This document shows positions 24,963 to 34,800 of a stretch of DNA of 64,000 bases, one piece after another (the stretch's first letter is position 1; each line of letters begins with the position of its first letter). Source of the stretch: Rhodanobacter sp. T12-5. GTDB taxonomy: Bacteria; Pseudomonadota; Gammaproteobacteria; Xanthomonadales; Rhodanobacteraceae. The notes under the pieces are model-generated. The model worked only from the letters and a program-made list of their open reading frames with translations, ran no database searches and was not told the origin of the DNA. The DNA lies in contig NZ_NPKN01000004.1 in the NCBI RefSeq assembly GCF_008329435.1, positions 124,001 through 188,000 on the forward strand, given 5' to 3'. A program made the translations under genes and the position numbers.

Positions 24963-26044
24963 GCGACGTGCTCGGTGAACGGCAGGCGCACCTCGGCGCG
25001 CGTGCCGCCGCCGGGGATCGGGCTGAGTTCGAGTTGTGCCGCGTCGCCGAACAGCATGTGCAGGCGCGAGCGCGTATTGCCCAGGCCGATGCCTTCGGCC
25101 GTGCCGGCCGGCGGCAGGCCGAGCCCGTCGTCGTCCACGCGCAGTTGCAGATGGCCGCCGTCGCGGCGCGTGGAAATGCGCAGGGTGCCGGCGCCGGGCT
25201 TGTCCTGCAGGCCGTGGCGCAACGCGTTCTCCACCAGCGGCTGCAGGATCAGGTTCGGCACCGCCGCGGCCAGCGTGTCGTCGTCCACATCGAGTTGCGT
25301 GCTGAGCCGGTCCTGGAAACGCATCTGCTGGATGCCGAGATAGCAGGCGAGGAATTCCAGCTCGCGCGCCAGCGGCACCTGCGGCGCGTGGCGTTCCTCC
25401 AGGGTGAGCCGCAGGAAGTCGCTCAAGCGCGCGATCATCAGCCGCGCCTGCAGCGGGTCGGCCAGCGCCAGCGCCGAGATCGCGTTGAGCGTGTTGAACA
25501 GGAAGTGCGGCTGCAGCTGCATGCGCAGCGCCTGCAGTTGCGCCTGCGCCAGTTGCGTTTCCAGTTGCGTGCGGCGCAGCCTTTCGTCGCGCAGGTGCTG
25601 GCGCGATTCCATCCCGCGCAGCACCGCCAGGATCACCCAGTAGGTGAGCACGGCAAGGTGGAAGCTGTAGGCGAATTCCATGCCCATGTATTGGCCCAGC
25701 GTGCGCGCTTTCATCTGCCCGGGGCCGCTCAGGTTCCAGAACAGCACCAGGTGCGCCGCCATCTGCAGCAGCGCCACGCCCAGGCTGGCCGGTACCTGCA
25801 CGGCGAAGAAGCGGCGCCAGCTGCGCCCTGCGGTCTGTCGCCCCAGCCAGCCCACCAGCGGCACGAGGGCCATCCACAGCCAGAAGTTGCCGAGGTTCCA
25901 GCTGAGCGCGCGCAGCCAGTTCGCCGGGTAGCCTTCGCTGATCGAGGACAGTCCGCTGCTCAGCGCATACGACAGCGCCAGCAGCGTCCAGAAGCCGAAG
26001 CCCAGGGTGAGTCGTTGCCAGCGCGGGGTGTCTTGGATGATCAC
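24959..26044 (-). CDS. LytS-type membrane sensor histidine kinase
   Basis: A 361-residue kinase of the His_kinase (PF06580)/LytS-AlgZ kind. Four membrane segments fill residues 14-145. The phospho-acceptor region is QPHFLFNTLNAIS with His180, the N box LQPLVENALRHGL, and the G box GIGLGNTRSRL. Lack of a periplasmic domain suggests sensing in or at the membrane. The start is GTG 26044. The gene is the upstream partner of the LytTR regulator. A second pair of the same type lies at 49952-51708. Confidence 0.92.
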   Translation of the reverse strand: MIIQDTPRWQRLTLGFGFWTLLALSYALSSGLSSISEGYPANWLRALSWNLGNFWLWMALVPLVGWLGRQTAGRSWRRFFAVQVPASLGVALLQMAAHLVLFWNLSGPGQMKARTLGQYMGMEFAYSFHLAVLTYWVILAVLRGMESRQHLRDERLRRTQLETQLAQAQLQALRMQLQPHFLFNTLNAISALALADPLQARLMIARLSDFLRLTLEERHAPQVPLARELEFLACYLGIQQMRFQDRLSTQLDVDDDTLAAAVPNLILQPLVENALRHGLQDKPGAGTLRISTRRDGGHLQLRVDDDGLGLPPAGTAEGIGLGNTRSRLHMLFGDAAQLELSPIPGGGTRAEVRLPFTEHVA

Positions 26045-26203
26045 GCGATACTCCCGTGCCGGCGGTGGGTGCGTGGCACGCTGTCGCCTGGAATCAGCGG
26101 CGGCCCGTCAGGGGCCGCCCGTTGCAGTGAGTCGGACCGAGGCACCCGCAGGGGCGTCTCGGCCAGCATCCGACCTGGCCGCAATGAAGCGGCGAACGAA
26201 TGG

Positions 26204-26725
26204 TCAGGCAGCACCCGAGAGTTTTATGTAGGGAGCCAGGAAATGCATGTAGTCGGCCTTGCCCAGCGGGACGCCGAGCTTGCGCAGGATGGCGTATGCC
26301 GTGGTGACGTGGAAGTAGAGGTTCGGGAGAAGGTAATCGCTCACGTATTGCCGACCGGGCAGTTCACAGTACCTGCCCGGGCCAAGACCGATGCGCTTGA
26401 CCTCGTCCAGCTTTTCATCGCCTACACGGATGCCGGAAACGAGTTCCCTGGTCTGCCGGATATGCGCGCGTGCCACGGCCACGGAGTCGACGTCCGCCGC
26501 CAGATTCTCCACCGGCTCGCCGGCGCACCATTGCGAGAAGCCACGCGGCTGATTGCACGCAATGGCGATCTGGCTCCCGAGCGGGAACATGTCCGGCGCA
26601 AGGCGTTCCTGCAGTGCTGCACCGAGATCGGCGAAGTGCTTTTCGCCGACATCGAGAATGTGGTCGAGGGCGTCGAGTCGCGACAGGAAGACACGCTGAA
26701 GCTCGACGATTTCCTGAGTGGCCAT
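26204..26725 (-). CDS. DUF1993 family protein
   Basis: A 173-residue DUF1993 protein, a helical bundle distantly like the DinB fold. Visible family marks are VFLSRLDALDHILDVGEKHF, PDMFPLGSQIAIACNQP, YVSDYLLPNLYFHVTTAYAI and the closing LRKLGVPLGKADYMHFL. No catalytic function is known. ATG 26725 follows an AGGAG (minus strand 26733-26737). It is separated from the kinase gene by 159 bases with no feature seen. Confidence 0.87.
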   Translation of the reverse strand: MATQEIVELQRVFLSRLDALDHILDVGEKHFADLGAALQERLAPDMFPLGSQIAIACNQPRGFSQWCAGEPVENLAADVDSVAVARAHIRQTRELVSGIRVGDEKLDEVKRIGLGPGRYCELPGRQYVSDYLLPNLYFHVTTAYAILRKLGVPLGKADYMHFLAPYIKLSGAA

Positions 26726-26828
26726 GTGGACTCCTGGAGGGTTGGCGTTGATGGTCGACGCCACAGTGTGCGGCCGACGCGCCGCATGCAACAGTGCTGG
26801 AGGCCATGCCCCGGCGACCGCATCGCGT

Positions 26829-27713
26829 TCAGTGGATCGGCCGATGGAGCAGCCAGGGAGCCAGCGCTACGCGGTGGATGCGCTGGCCACCGCCGCTGAA
26901 GTACAGCGTCCGGTGATCCGGGCTCAGGCGCGCTTCGTCGCCGGCCACGCCGAGGTCGCGCGGCGTGCTCCAGCCGGCGGGCGTGGCGAAGGCGATGAAC
27001 AGGTCGTCGCCGTTCGGCGACGACGGCGCACGATCGGAACTGAAGACAAGGAAGGAACCATCGGGCGCCACTGCCGGGTCGTAGTCGGAATGTGCCTTGC
27101 CGCCGCCGAGCGCCAACGGTTGCGCCGCCGTGTAGTGGCCCTGCACGAAGCGGCTCCGATAGAGCCGGAACGCGCCGCTGGCCGGATCCGCGCGCATGAA
27201 ATACACGCTGCCGTCGTTGGCCACCGCCGGCGAGAAGGTCGAGCTGTCGGCGTTCACTGTCGCGGGCAGGCGGGTGGGCGTGCCCCAGCCAGCGCCGACG
27301 CGATCCACTCGCCACAGGTTGCCGCCGCGACCGGGCCACGCCTTGCCGCCCCATTGGCCATCCAGCGCAGAGCCACCGCCAAGCGCCGGGCGGTTCGAGA
27401 CGAACACCAGGTAGCTGCCGTCCGGTGCCATGGCCGGCTCGATGTCCATCCAGCGATGGGAGAACGGCGCGGGAGCCGGCGTCGACCACGCGGTGCCGTG
27501 GCGATGCGCCACGTACAGATGGCGGTCCGCACCGCGGCCGCGGGTGAACACCACCGTGTCGCCGTTCGGCGTGAAGGCGGGCGAGGCGTCGTGCGCCAGC
27601 GTCCAGGGCCCGGCCGCGGGAGGCGACCCGACGGTCGTGACTGCCCGCGCCGATACGGCGAAAGCACTGCCCAGGATCAGGGCGAGGATCCGCAACAGGT
27701 AATGGCTACGCAT
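26829..27713 (-). CDS. PD40/TolB-like beta-propeller protein, secreted (copy 1)
   Basis: A 294-residue exported protein with a signal peptide (MRSHYLLRILALILGSAFAVSARA) and repeated PD40 strands: SPAFTPNGDTVVFTR, EPAMAPDGSYLVFVSNRP, SPAVANDGSVYFMR, DPAVAPDGSFLVFSSDR and RLSPDHRTLYFSG. A six-bladed TolB-like propeller is expected. Such proteins bind peptides or act as envelope scaffolds; this one has no enzymatic domain. It is a paralog of the next gene downstream on the map (27759-28697), with the same order of blades, and the two are co-oriented with 45 bases between. Confidence 0.85.
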   Translation of the reverse strand: MRSHYLLRILALILGSAFAVSARAVTTVGSPPAAGPWTLAHDASPAFTPNGDTVVFTRGRGADRHLYVAHRHGTAWSTPAPAPFSHRWMDIEPAMAPDGSYLVFVSNRPALGGGSALDGQWGGKAWPGRGGNLWRVDRVGAGWGTPTRLPATVNADSSTFSPAVANDGSVYFMRADPASGAFRLYRSRFVQGHYTAAQPLALGGGKAHSDYDPAVAPDGSFLVFSSDRAPSSPNGDDLFIAFATPAGWSTPRDLGVAGDEARLSPDHRTLYFSGGGQRIHRVALAPWLLHRPIH

Positions 27714-27758
27714 CGGAGCGCTCCGTGGCAGAAAACGCGATGAGGATTCGGCAGGTCG

Positions 27759-28697
27759 TCAGTGGCGCGGCCCGGCATGCGCATCCAGCCACGTTGCAAG
27801 CGCCACCTGCCAGATGTGGTCGTCGCCGTTGTTCCATGCCGCCGACGCGTGCGGATCGGATGGCGGCAGGCGGCGGTCGCTGTAGAAATACAGCGTGCGA
27901 TGGTCGGGGCCGAGCTGCGCCCCCATGCTGTGCTTGCCGCCGTTGACGCTGTCTCCGAGATCGCGCAGCGCGCTCCAGCCCGCGGTCGTGTGGAACGCGA
28001 TCGCGAGGCGATACGGTTGCTGCGCCGCGTGCTTCGTCGCCACCACGATGAAGGAGCGGTCGGGCGCGATCGCCGGGTCGCGGATCTGCGCATCCGCATC
28101 GCCCAGCTTCACCACGTACGGTGCCTGGTAGCTGCCGTCGCGATATGTCGTGCGCATCAGCCGCAGGCTCTCGTCCGGCGCAGCGCAGCCGATGAAATAA
28201 ATGCTGCCGTCGGCGGCGACGCTGGGCGCGAACGTCATCGAACAGCGGTTGACGATCTCGGGCAGGCGCACCGGCGTGCCCCAGCCGCCGCCGCGCCGAT
28301 CCACCCGCCACAGATTCATGCCCTGGCCGGCGCGGCGCTGGCCCGCGTGAACCGCATCGATCGGCTGGCCGCCGGGCGCGGCCGGCCGGTTCGAAACAAA
28401 CAGCAGGAACGAGCCGTCCGGTGCCATCGCCGGATCGAGGTCGCGCCATCGCCCCGAGAACGGCGCGGCCTTCGGTGTCGACCAGCGACCGCCCCGGCGA
28501 TGCGATTCCACCAAGGTGAAACTGTCGGTACCGCGCATGAAATACACCGTCGCGCCGTCCGGGGTGAACGCGGCCGCGCCATCATCGGCGTCGCCGGCGA
28601 TGCTGTCCGGCGCGAAGATCGTCGGCACGGGCGGTGCGGCATGCGCGGCGGCAGCGAGCAGGCACGCGGTGATCATGAAGGTAGCCGGCAAGCGCAT
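27759..28697 (-). CDS. PD40/TolB-like beta-propeller protein, secreted (copy 2)
   Basis: A 312-residue paralog of the preceding protein. It has a signal peptide (MRLPATFMITACLLAAAAHA) and the same blade series (AAFTPDGATVYFMRG, DPAMAPDGSFLLFVSNRP, APSVAADGSIYFIG, DPAIAPDRSFIVVAT, LGPDHRTLYFYSD). The shared stretch GMNLWRVDRRGGGWGTPVRLP in this copy corresponds to GGNLWRVDRVGAGWGTPTRLP in the other, which supports tandem duplication. It is the upstream member of the pair. No ligand or partner can be proposed from the neighbours. Confidence 0.84.
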   Translation of the reverse strand: MRLPATFMITACLLAAAAHAAPPVPTIFAPDSIAGDADDGAAAFTPDGATVYFMRGTDSFTLVESHRRGGRWSTPKAAPFSGRWRDLDPAMAPDGSFLLFVSNRPAAPGGQPIDAVHAGQRRAGQGMNLWRVDRRGGGWGTPVRLPEIVNRCSMTFAPSVAADGSIYFIGCAAPDESLRLMRTTYRDGSYQAPYVVKLGDADAQIRDPAIAPDRSFIVVATKHAAQQPYRLAIAFHTTAGWSALRDLGDSVNGGKHSMGAQLGPDHRTLYFYSDRRLPPSDPHASAAWNNGDDHIWQVALATWLDAHAGPRH

Positions 28698-29036
28698 GGG
28701 ATCTTCCTCGCCGCCTGCGCGGCGGCATCGCGGTGGATGACCGGTGCAGGATCGCGTGCCACATCGGTGTCGTCGCGGAGTGTGTGACGACCGGCGCAGC
28801 GGCGGTGACGAGCGGCATCCGTGTCCATGCAACCGGCCGGGAGGCGATGCGGCACGGGTGTCGCGCGATCCGGCGTGGCAGAACCGCCGCCGCCTCGGCA
28901 GGCCCGGCGCCGCCGGCCGCGGCATTCCGGCCGCTTGTCACGTCGCCACGGGCGTTTGTCACCGGAACGATGCGGCCGACCGCCCTGCGCGGCAATCTCG
29001 ACCGGCGGCAAATCCGCCGCCGACGAGGGCAGCGAC
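28698..29036. other. Divergent intergenic region without a gene
   Basis: 339 bases between the PD40 pair and the NTF2-like gene. No open frame shows coding character or homology; promoters for both sides should lie here, but no clear box is visible in the GC-rich sequence. Confidence 0.5.
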
Positions 29037-29537
29037 ATGCGCAGGCAACACATCTTTCAGGTCAGCATGGCGTGCCTCGTCGTGCTGGTACTGGCGGCCG
29101 AGATCACCATCGCGGCGACCTCCGCCGCGAACGCGGCCGGCATCGACGAAACCGGCAAGACCGAGGCAGCGGTGATCGCGGTCGACCAGCACTGGCTGGA
29201 GGCCGAGCTCGGTGGCGACACGGCCTGGCTCGACGACCTGCTGCTGCCCGAGTACCGCTCGGTCGGTGCCGACGGCGCGGTGCATCCGAAGGCCGCGATC
29301 ATCGCGCACGCGGCGAAGAACCGCGGCAACGATGCGGAGCGGCGCAAGGTCGAGGCATGGCTGAAGACGCATCCGTCCGGCAAGGCCGTGGTGATTCACG
29401 GCGACACCGCCATCCTCACGTTCTACGACCCGGCCCTGGGCGCGAGCAACGGCGTTCGTTCGTCCGACATCTTCGTCTACGTCGACGGCGGTTGGCACGC
29501 GCTGTATTCGCAGCACAGCGCCGTCGGCAAGAGCTAG
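29037..29537 (+). CDS. NTF2-like (DUF4440/SnoaL-type) secreted protein
   Basis: A 166-residue exported protein. After an N-terminal signal (VSMACLVVLVLAAEITIAAT) comes an NTF2-like cone: EAAVIAVDQHWLEAELGGDT, LDDLLLPEYRSVGADGAVHP, and the last strands VIHGDTAILTFYDP and DIFVYVDGGWHALYSQHSAV. DUF4440/SnoaL-type folds serve as small-molecule-binding pockets or enzymes; nothing fixes the ligand here. ATG 29037 gives the signal peptide; the frame continues upstream without support. Confidence 0.8.
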   Translation: MRRQHIFQVSMACLVVLVLAAEITIAATSAANAAGIDETGKTEAAVIAVDQHWLEAELGGDTAWLDDLLLPEYRSVGADGAVHPKAAIIAHAAKNRGNDAERRKVEAWLKTHPSGKAVVIHGDTAILTFYDPALGASNGVRSSDIFVYVDGGWHALYSQHSAVGKS

Positions 29538-29589
29538 CTCCTACAGCGTGCCGGGGCAATTCGGGTCGGGCCGATTCATTCGGTCCGAT

Positions 29590-30330
29590 TCACCACGGAA
29601 TCACGTCGCGGTCGCGGAAGAATCGTCCGGTCGGTGCGGGGACGGGCAGGCTGGCGGCCCAGACGATGCCGGCGGCACCGACGGCGACGGGACGGCCGCC
29701 GGGGCCGCCGAGCTCGGTGGCGACCCAGCCCGGGCATACCGCGTTGACCGCGATGCCGCTGCCTTCCAGCTCGGCCGCCAGCGTGCGGGTGTACGCGTTG
29801 AGGGCGGACTTGGAAGTGCGGTAGGCCACGCAGTGGCTACTGTTCGAGCCACTGGCGCCGCAGCCGCTGGAAACATTCACGATGCGACCGTAGCCGTGCC
29901 GGCGCATCAACGGCAGCAGCGCGCTGCACAGTCGCCAGGTGCCGAACAGGTGGGTCTGCATCGCATCGATTGCCGGTGCGATGTCGGCGCTGCTGGCCTG
30001 TGCGTCGTGGTCGTAATGGCCGCCGGCGTTGTTGACCAGCACGTCGAGCCGGCCGTAGGTGACCTCGATCCAGCGCACCAGCGTGTCGACCTGGTCCTGC
30101 TGCGTGACGTCGAGCTGCACCGCGATCACCTCGCCGGGCGCGCCGGTCAGCTGGCGCGCGGCATGCAGCCCCTTGTCCAGGTCGCGCGCGCCCAGCAGCA
30201 CGGTCATGCCGCGTTCGCTGAGCTGGCGTGCCACCTCGAAGCCGAGGCCGCGGTTGGCGCCGGTGACCAGCGCCACGCGATAGACCGGTGCGGTAGCCGT
30301 CGCCGGTACGCGTCGGGCCGGCCGGCTCAT
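29590..30330 (-). CDS. Short-chain dehydrogenase/reductase
   Basis: A 246-residue classical SDR. The NAD(P)-binding TGANRGLG motif lies near residue 24, NNAG is in DVLVNNAGGHYD, and the catalytic Ser-Tyr-Lys is in IVNVSSGCG and YRTSKSALNAYTR. The closest known types are carbonyl/menthol reductase-like SDRs. The start at 30330 overlaps the outer-membrane lipoprotein stop (ATGA), which makes it the last gene of the efflux operon and hints at a role in reducing an electrophilic or quinone-like substrate of the pump. That link is inference. Confidence 0.88.
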   Translation of the reverse strand: MSRPARRVPATATAPVYRVALVTGANRGLGFEVARQLSERGMTVLLGARDLDKGLHAARQLTGAPGEVIAVQLDVTQQDQVDTLVRWIEVTYGRLDVLVNNAGGHYDHDAQASSADIAPAIDAMQTHLFGTWRLCSALLPLMRRHGYGRIVNVSSGCGASGSNSSHCVAYRTSKSALNAYTRTLAAELEGSGIAVNAVCPGWVATELGGPGGRPVAVGAAGIVWAASLPVPAPTGRFFRDRDVIPW

Positions 30331-31778
30331 GGCGCGCTGGCGGTATCGGCGTGGGCGACGGCGCTGCAGTGTTCGTCGCCGCACGCCTGCCAGCCGCCGC
30401 CGAGCGCCTTGTACAGCGCGACGGCGCGGGTGTTGATCGCCGCCTCGGCCTGGGCCAGGTCGTCTTCGGCGGCGAGCTGGGTGCGTTCGGCATCGAGCAG
30501 TTCGAGGAAACCGGTGGCACCTTCCTGGTAGCGCACACGGGCAAGGTCGGCGGCGCGCTTGCTCTGCGTGCCCTGCTCGATCAGGTGGTTCACGCGGATG
30601 CGTTGCTGGTTGAAGCCGGTGACCGCGTTGTCGATGTCCTCGATCGCTTCCAGCACGGTGCGCTGGTAGTTCGCCTGCGCCGCGTCGGTGCGTGCCTCGC
30701 TGGCGTGCAGGTTCGCCCGCACGCGTTGCACGTTGAGGCCGGGCCAGCTGATGCTGGGTGCCAGCGTCCACGCGCGCGTCGACGGGCTGCCGAAATCGTT
30801 GCTGCGTCCGGACAGGAAGCCGAGGAAGCCGCCCAGCGAGATGTGCGGGAAGAAGTCGGCCTTGGCCACGCCGATGCGCGCATTGGCGGCGGCGTATTCG
30901 CGTTCGGCCATCTGGACGTCCGGACGGCGTGCGAGCACGTCGCCGGCATCGCCGATCGGCAAGGTCGTTGCAATCGGCGTGAAGCTCTTCGGCGACACGT
31001 CGATGTCGAGCTCGCCCGGTCGCTCGCCCAGCAGTACCGCGAGGCGGAATTCACTGGCGCTCACCGCGGTCTGCAGCACCGGCAGCTGCGCCTGCACGGC
31101 GCTGAGGCGCGCTTTCGCGCTGGCCACATCCTGTTCGGAGCCGGCCCCGAGCTGCTGGCGCACCGCGGTCAGGTGCAGGGTCTGTCGCTGGTTCTCGATG
31201 TCGCGCTGGGCGATGTCGAGCCGCGACTGGCTGCCGCGCAACTCGAAATAATTGCGCGCGACCTCGGCCAGCAGGCTGACCTGCGCGTCGTGCAGCGCGG
31301 CCTCGCTGGCGCCGAGGTCGGCACCGGCCGCTTCCACCGAACGGCGTATGCCGCCAAACAGGTCCAGCTCCCACGACGCATCGAAGCCGGCCTGGTAGGT
31401 CGTGGTGGTGCGGCGCTGGTCGCTGAAGCCCGGCTGCTGGCCGCGGCTGCGGGTGTAGTTCACGTCCGTGTCGATCGTCGGCAACCGGGCGGCCTTGCTG
31501 CCGCTGAGCAGCGCACGCGATTCATGCAGACGCGCCACCGCGATGCGAAGGTCGAGGTTGTTCGCCGCGGCGCGCTGGATCAACGCGTCCAGCACCGGGT
31601 CGTTGAACTGCTTCCACCATGCGGCCTGGAATTGCGCGTTGTTCTCCTGCGTAGCGTCGAGGCCCTGTAGCTGCGGTGCGGCGATCTTCGCGGCGTGGTA
31701 GTTCGGTCCGACGCTGGCACAGCCGGCCAGTGCGAGAGCGGCGGCCAGCAACGACGCTCGAAGAACTACCACCGTCAT
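30327..31778 (-). CDS. NodT-family outer-membrane efflux lipoprotein (OprM-like)
   Basis: A 483-residue outer-membrane factor that forms the trimeric exit duct of the RND pump. From ATG 31778 the protein starts with a lipoprotein signal ending LAGC (acylation Cys about residue 20), then CASVGPNYHAAKIAAPQ. The two OEP repeats, rich in coiled coil, include ARLHESRALLSGSKAARLPT and YQEGATGFLELLDAERTQLA. The frame is open up to ATG 31898, which overlaps the pump stop codon, but the extra 40 residues are the translation of a repeat pair (HSCEGRNR, AIPAFAGM) and would bury the signal peptide. The older start was probably 31898. Confidence 0.88.
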   Translation of the reverse strand: MTVVVLRASLLAAALALAGCASVGPNYHAAKIAAPQLQGLDATQENNAQFQAAWWKQFNDPVLDALIQRAAANNLDLRIAVARLHESRALLSGSKAARLPTIDTDVNYTRSRGQQPGFSDQRRTTTTYQAGFDASWELDLFGGIRRSVEAAGADLGASEAALHDAQVSLLAEVARNYFELRGSQSRLDIAQRDIENQRQTLHLTAVRQQLGAGSEQDVASAKARLSAVQAQLPVLQTAVSASEFRLAVLLGERPGELDIDVSPKSFTPIATTLPIGDAGDVLARRPDVQMAEREYAAANARIGVAKADFFPHISLGGFLGFLSGRSNDFGSPSTRAWTLAPSISWPGLNVQRVRANLHASEARTDAAQANYQRTVLEAIEDIDNAVTGFNQQRIRVNHLIEQGTQSKRAADLARVRYQEGATGFLELLDAERTQLAAEDDLAQAEAAINTRAVALYKALGGGWQACGDEHCSAVAHADTASAP

Positions 31779-31855
31779 CCCGGCGAAGGCCGGGATCGCA
31801 CTTGTTCGTCTGCCGGGGTGTGCGGTGGTGCGATTCCTGCCTTCGCAGGAATGAC
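31774..31855. repeat. Family-B repeat pair inserted at the 5' end of the outer-membrane factor gene
   Basis: Two inverted copies, 31774-31800 (gtcatcccggcgaaggccgg type) and 31829-31855 (the standard form), lie between the translationally coupled ATG 31898 and the signal peptide. The frame stays open through both. Confidence 0.85.
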
Positions 31856-31897
31856 GGCCAAAGGTTTCCTGCATCGTGTTGTGAATGAACGTTTTCA

Positions 31898-34800
31898 TCA
31901 GTGGTTCTCCAGCGCCGGCAGCGCGTGCGCGGCGGCGCGTTCGGCTGCGCGCGCCTCGCGACGCTCGACCAGGGCGCGAATCAATACGTAGAACAGCGGT
32001 GTGTAGATCAGCCCGAAGATGGTCACGCCGAGCATGCCGGAGAACACCGCCACGCCCATCGCATGGCGCATCTCGGCACCGGCGCCGTGCGAGGTGACCA
32101 GCGGTACCACGCCCATGATGAAGGCGAACGACGTCATCAGGATCGGCCGCAGGCGCAGCTTCGCCGCTTCCAGCACGGCTTCGTGGCGGGCCATGCCTTC
32201 ATGCTGGCGTTCGCGGGCGAACTCCACGATCAGGATCGCGTTCTTGCACGCCAGTCCGACCAAGACGATCAATCCGATCTGGGTGAAGATGTTGTTGTCG
32301 CCACCGGACAGCCACACGCCGGCGATCGCGGACAGCAGCACCATCGGCACGATCAGGATCACCGCCAGCGGCAACGACCAGCTCTCGTACAGCGACGACA
32401 GCACCAGGAACACCAGCAGCACGCACAGCGGGAACACCAGGATCGCGGTATTGCCGGCGAGGATCTGCTGGTAGGTCAGCTCGGTCCACTCGAAGCTCAT
32501 GCCGTTGGGCAGGTTGTCCTTGGCCAGCTTTTCCATCGCCGCCTGCGCCTGGCCGGAACTGAAGCCGGGCGCCGGGCCGCCATTGATCTCGGCGGTCGGA
32601 TAACCGTTGTAGTGCTGCACGCGGTCCGGGCCGGCACCGTGCTGTACGGTGACGAACGAGCCCAGCGGCACCATCTGGCCCTGCGCGTTGCGCGTCTTCA
32701 GTTGCAGGATGTCCTCGGGCGTGTGGCGGAACGCCGGGTCGGCCGACACGTTCACCTGGTAGGTACGGCCGAAACGGTTGAAGTCGTTGACGTAGAGCGA
32801 GCCCATGTAGGCCTGCATGGTCTGGTAGACGTCGCCCAGGTTCACTCCCTCGGCCTTGGCCTTCTCGCGGTTCACGTCGGCGTCCACCTGCGGCACGCTG
32901 ACCTGGAAGCTGGAGAACAGCCCGGCCAGTGCAGGGTCTTTGCGGCTGGCGGCGATCAGGTTCTGGGTCTGCTTGTACAGCTCGTCGAAACCGCGATCGC
33001 TGCGATCCTCGATCTGCATGCGGAATCCGCCGATCGTGCCCAGCCCCATGACCGGCGGCGGCGGGAACACCGCGATGTAGGCGTCCTGGATCGCGCCGAA
33101 CTTCTGGTTCAGCGCACCGGCGATCGCGCCGGCGGAAAGATCCGCGCTGCGCCGATCCTCGAACGGCTTCAGCGTGACGAACACGATGCCGGAGTTGGTC
33201 GAGTTGGTGAAACCGTTGATCGACAGGCCGGGGAAGGCGACGGCATGTTCCACGCCCGGCTGCTTCAGCGCGATTGCGCTCATGCGCCGGATGACGTCGT
33301 CCGAACGATCGAGTGACGCCGCGTCGGGCAGCTGGGCGAACGCCACCAGGTACTGCTTGTCCTGGCCCGGCACGAAACCGGTCGGTACGTGCGAGAAGCC
33401 GAACCAGGTCAGCGCGATCAGGCCGGCGTAGACCACCAGCGCCAGCTTGCCCTTGCCCACGATGCGCTTGACGCCTCCCACGTAACGCTCCGAGCCGCGG
33501 TGGAACATCCGGTTGAACGGGCGGAACAGCCAGCCGAACGCACGGTCGATCCCGCGGGTGAGGCGGTCCTTCGGCGCGTTGTGCGGCTTCAGCAGCACGG
33601 CGGCCAGCGCCGGGCTCAGGGTCAGCGAGTTGAACGCGGAGATCACCGTGGAGATCGCGATGGTCAGCGCGAACTGGCGATAGAACTGGCCGGTGAGGCC
33701 GCTGACGAAGGCGGTCGGGATGAACACCGCGCACAGCACCAGCGCGGTCGCCACGATCGGGCCGGTGACTTCGTGCATTGCCTGGCGCGTGGCCTCCTTC
33801 GGCGCCTGGCCGAGCTCGATGTGGCGCTCCACGTTCTCCACCACCACGATGGCGTCATCGACCACGATGCCGATTGCCAGCACCAGTCCGAACAGGCTCA
33901 AGGCATTGAGCGAGAAGCCGGCCAGGTACATCACCGCGAACGTGCCGATCAGCGATACCGGAACCGCCACCAGCGGGATGATCGAGGCGCGCCAGGTCTG
34001 CAGGAACAGGATCACCACCAGCACCACCAGCAGGATCGCTTCCAGCAGCGTGTGCACCACCGCCTCGATCGAGCCGCGCACGAACACAGTCGGGTCGTAC
34101 ACGATCGAATAGTCGACGCCTTGCGGGAAATCCTTCTTCAGCTGCGCCATCGTGGCGCGCACTTCGTCGGAGATCTGGATCGCGTTGGAGCCGGGCCGCG
34201 CGAAGATCGGCAGCGCCACCGCCGGCTTGTTGTCGAGCAGGCTGCGCAGCGCGTAGTTGTTCGAGCCGAGGTCGACCTTGGCGACATCACTCAGATGCGT
34301 CACGCCGCCGTTCGCGTCGGTGCGCACGATGATGTTGCGGAAGTCGTCCTCGCTGACCAGCCGGCCGCGGGTGTTGATGTTGAGCTGGAACGCATTGTTG
34401 CTCGGGCCGGGCGGCGCATTCAGCGCACCGGCGGCGACCTGCACGTTCTGCTCGCGGATCGCGTTGATCACGTCGCCGGTGGTAAGCGAGCGCTGCGCCA
34501 GCTTTTGCGGGTCCAGCCACACGCGCATCGAGTACTCGCCGGCACCGAAGATCTGCACGTCGCCGATGCCGTCGAGCCGGCCCAGCACATCCTTCACGTG
34601 CAATCGCGCGTAGTTCGACAGATACAACATGTCGTAGCGCTGATCGGGCGAGGTGAGATGCACGACCATGGTCAGGTCGGGCGAACTCTTCTGCGTGGTG
34701 ACGCCGAGCCGCTGCACTTCCTCCGGCAGTTTCGGCAGGGCCTGCGCCACGCGGTTCTGCACGTCGACCTGGGCGTTGTTGAGATCGGTGCCCAGCGCGA

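Noticed and set aside
24812..26899. A 695-codon plus-strand frame opposite the LytS kinase and DUF1993 gene
   Set aside because: Antisense of two recognised genes; no recognisable domain.
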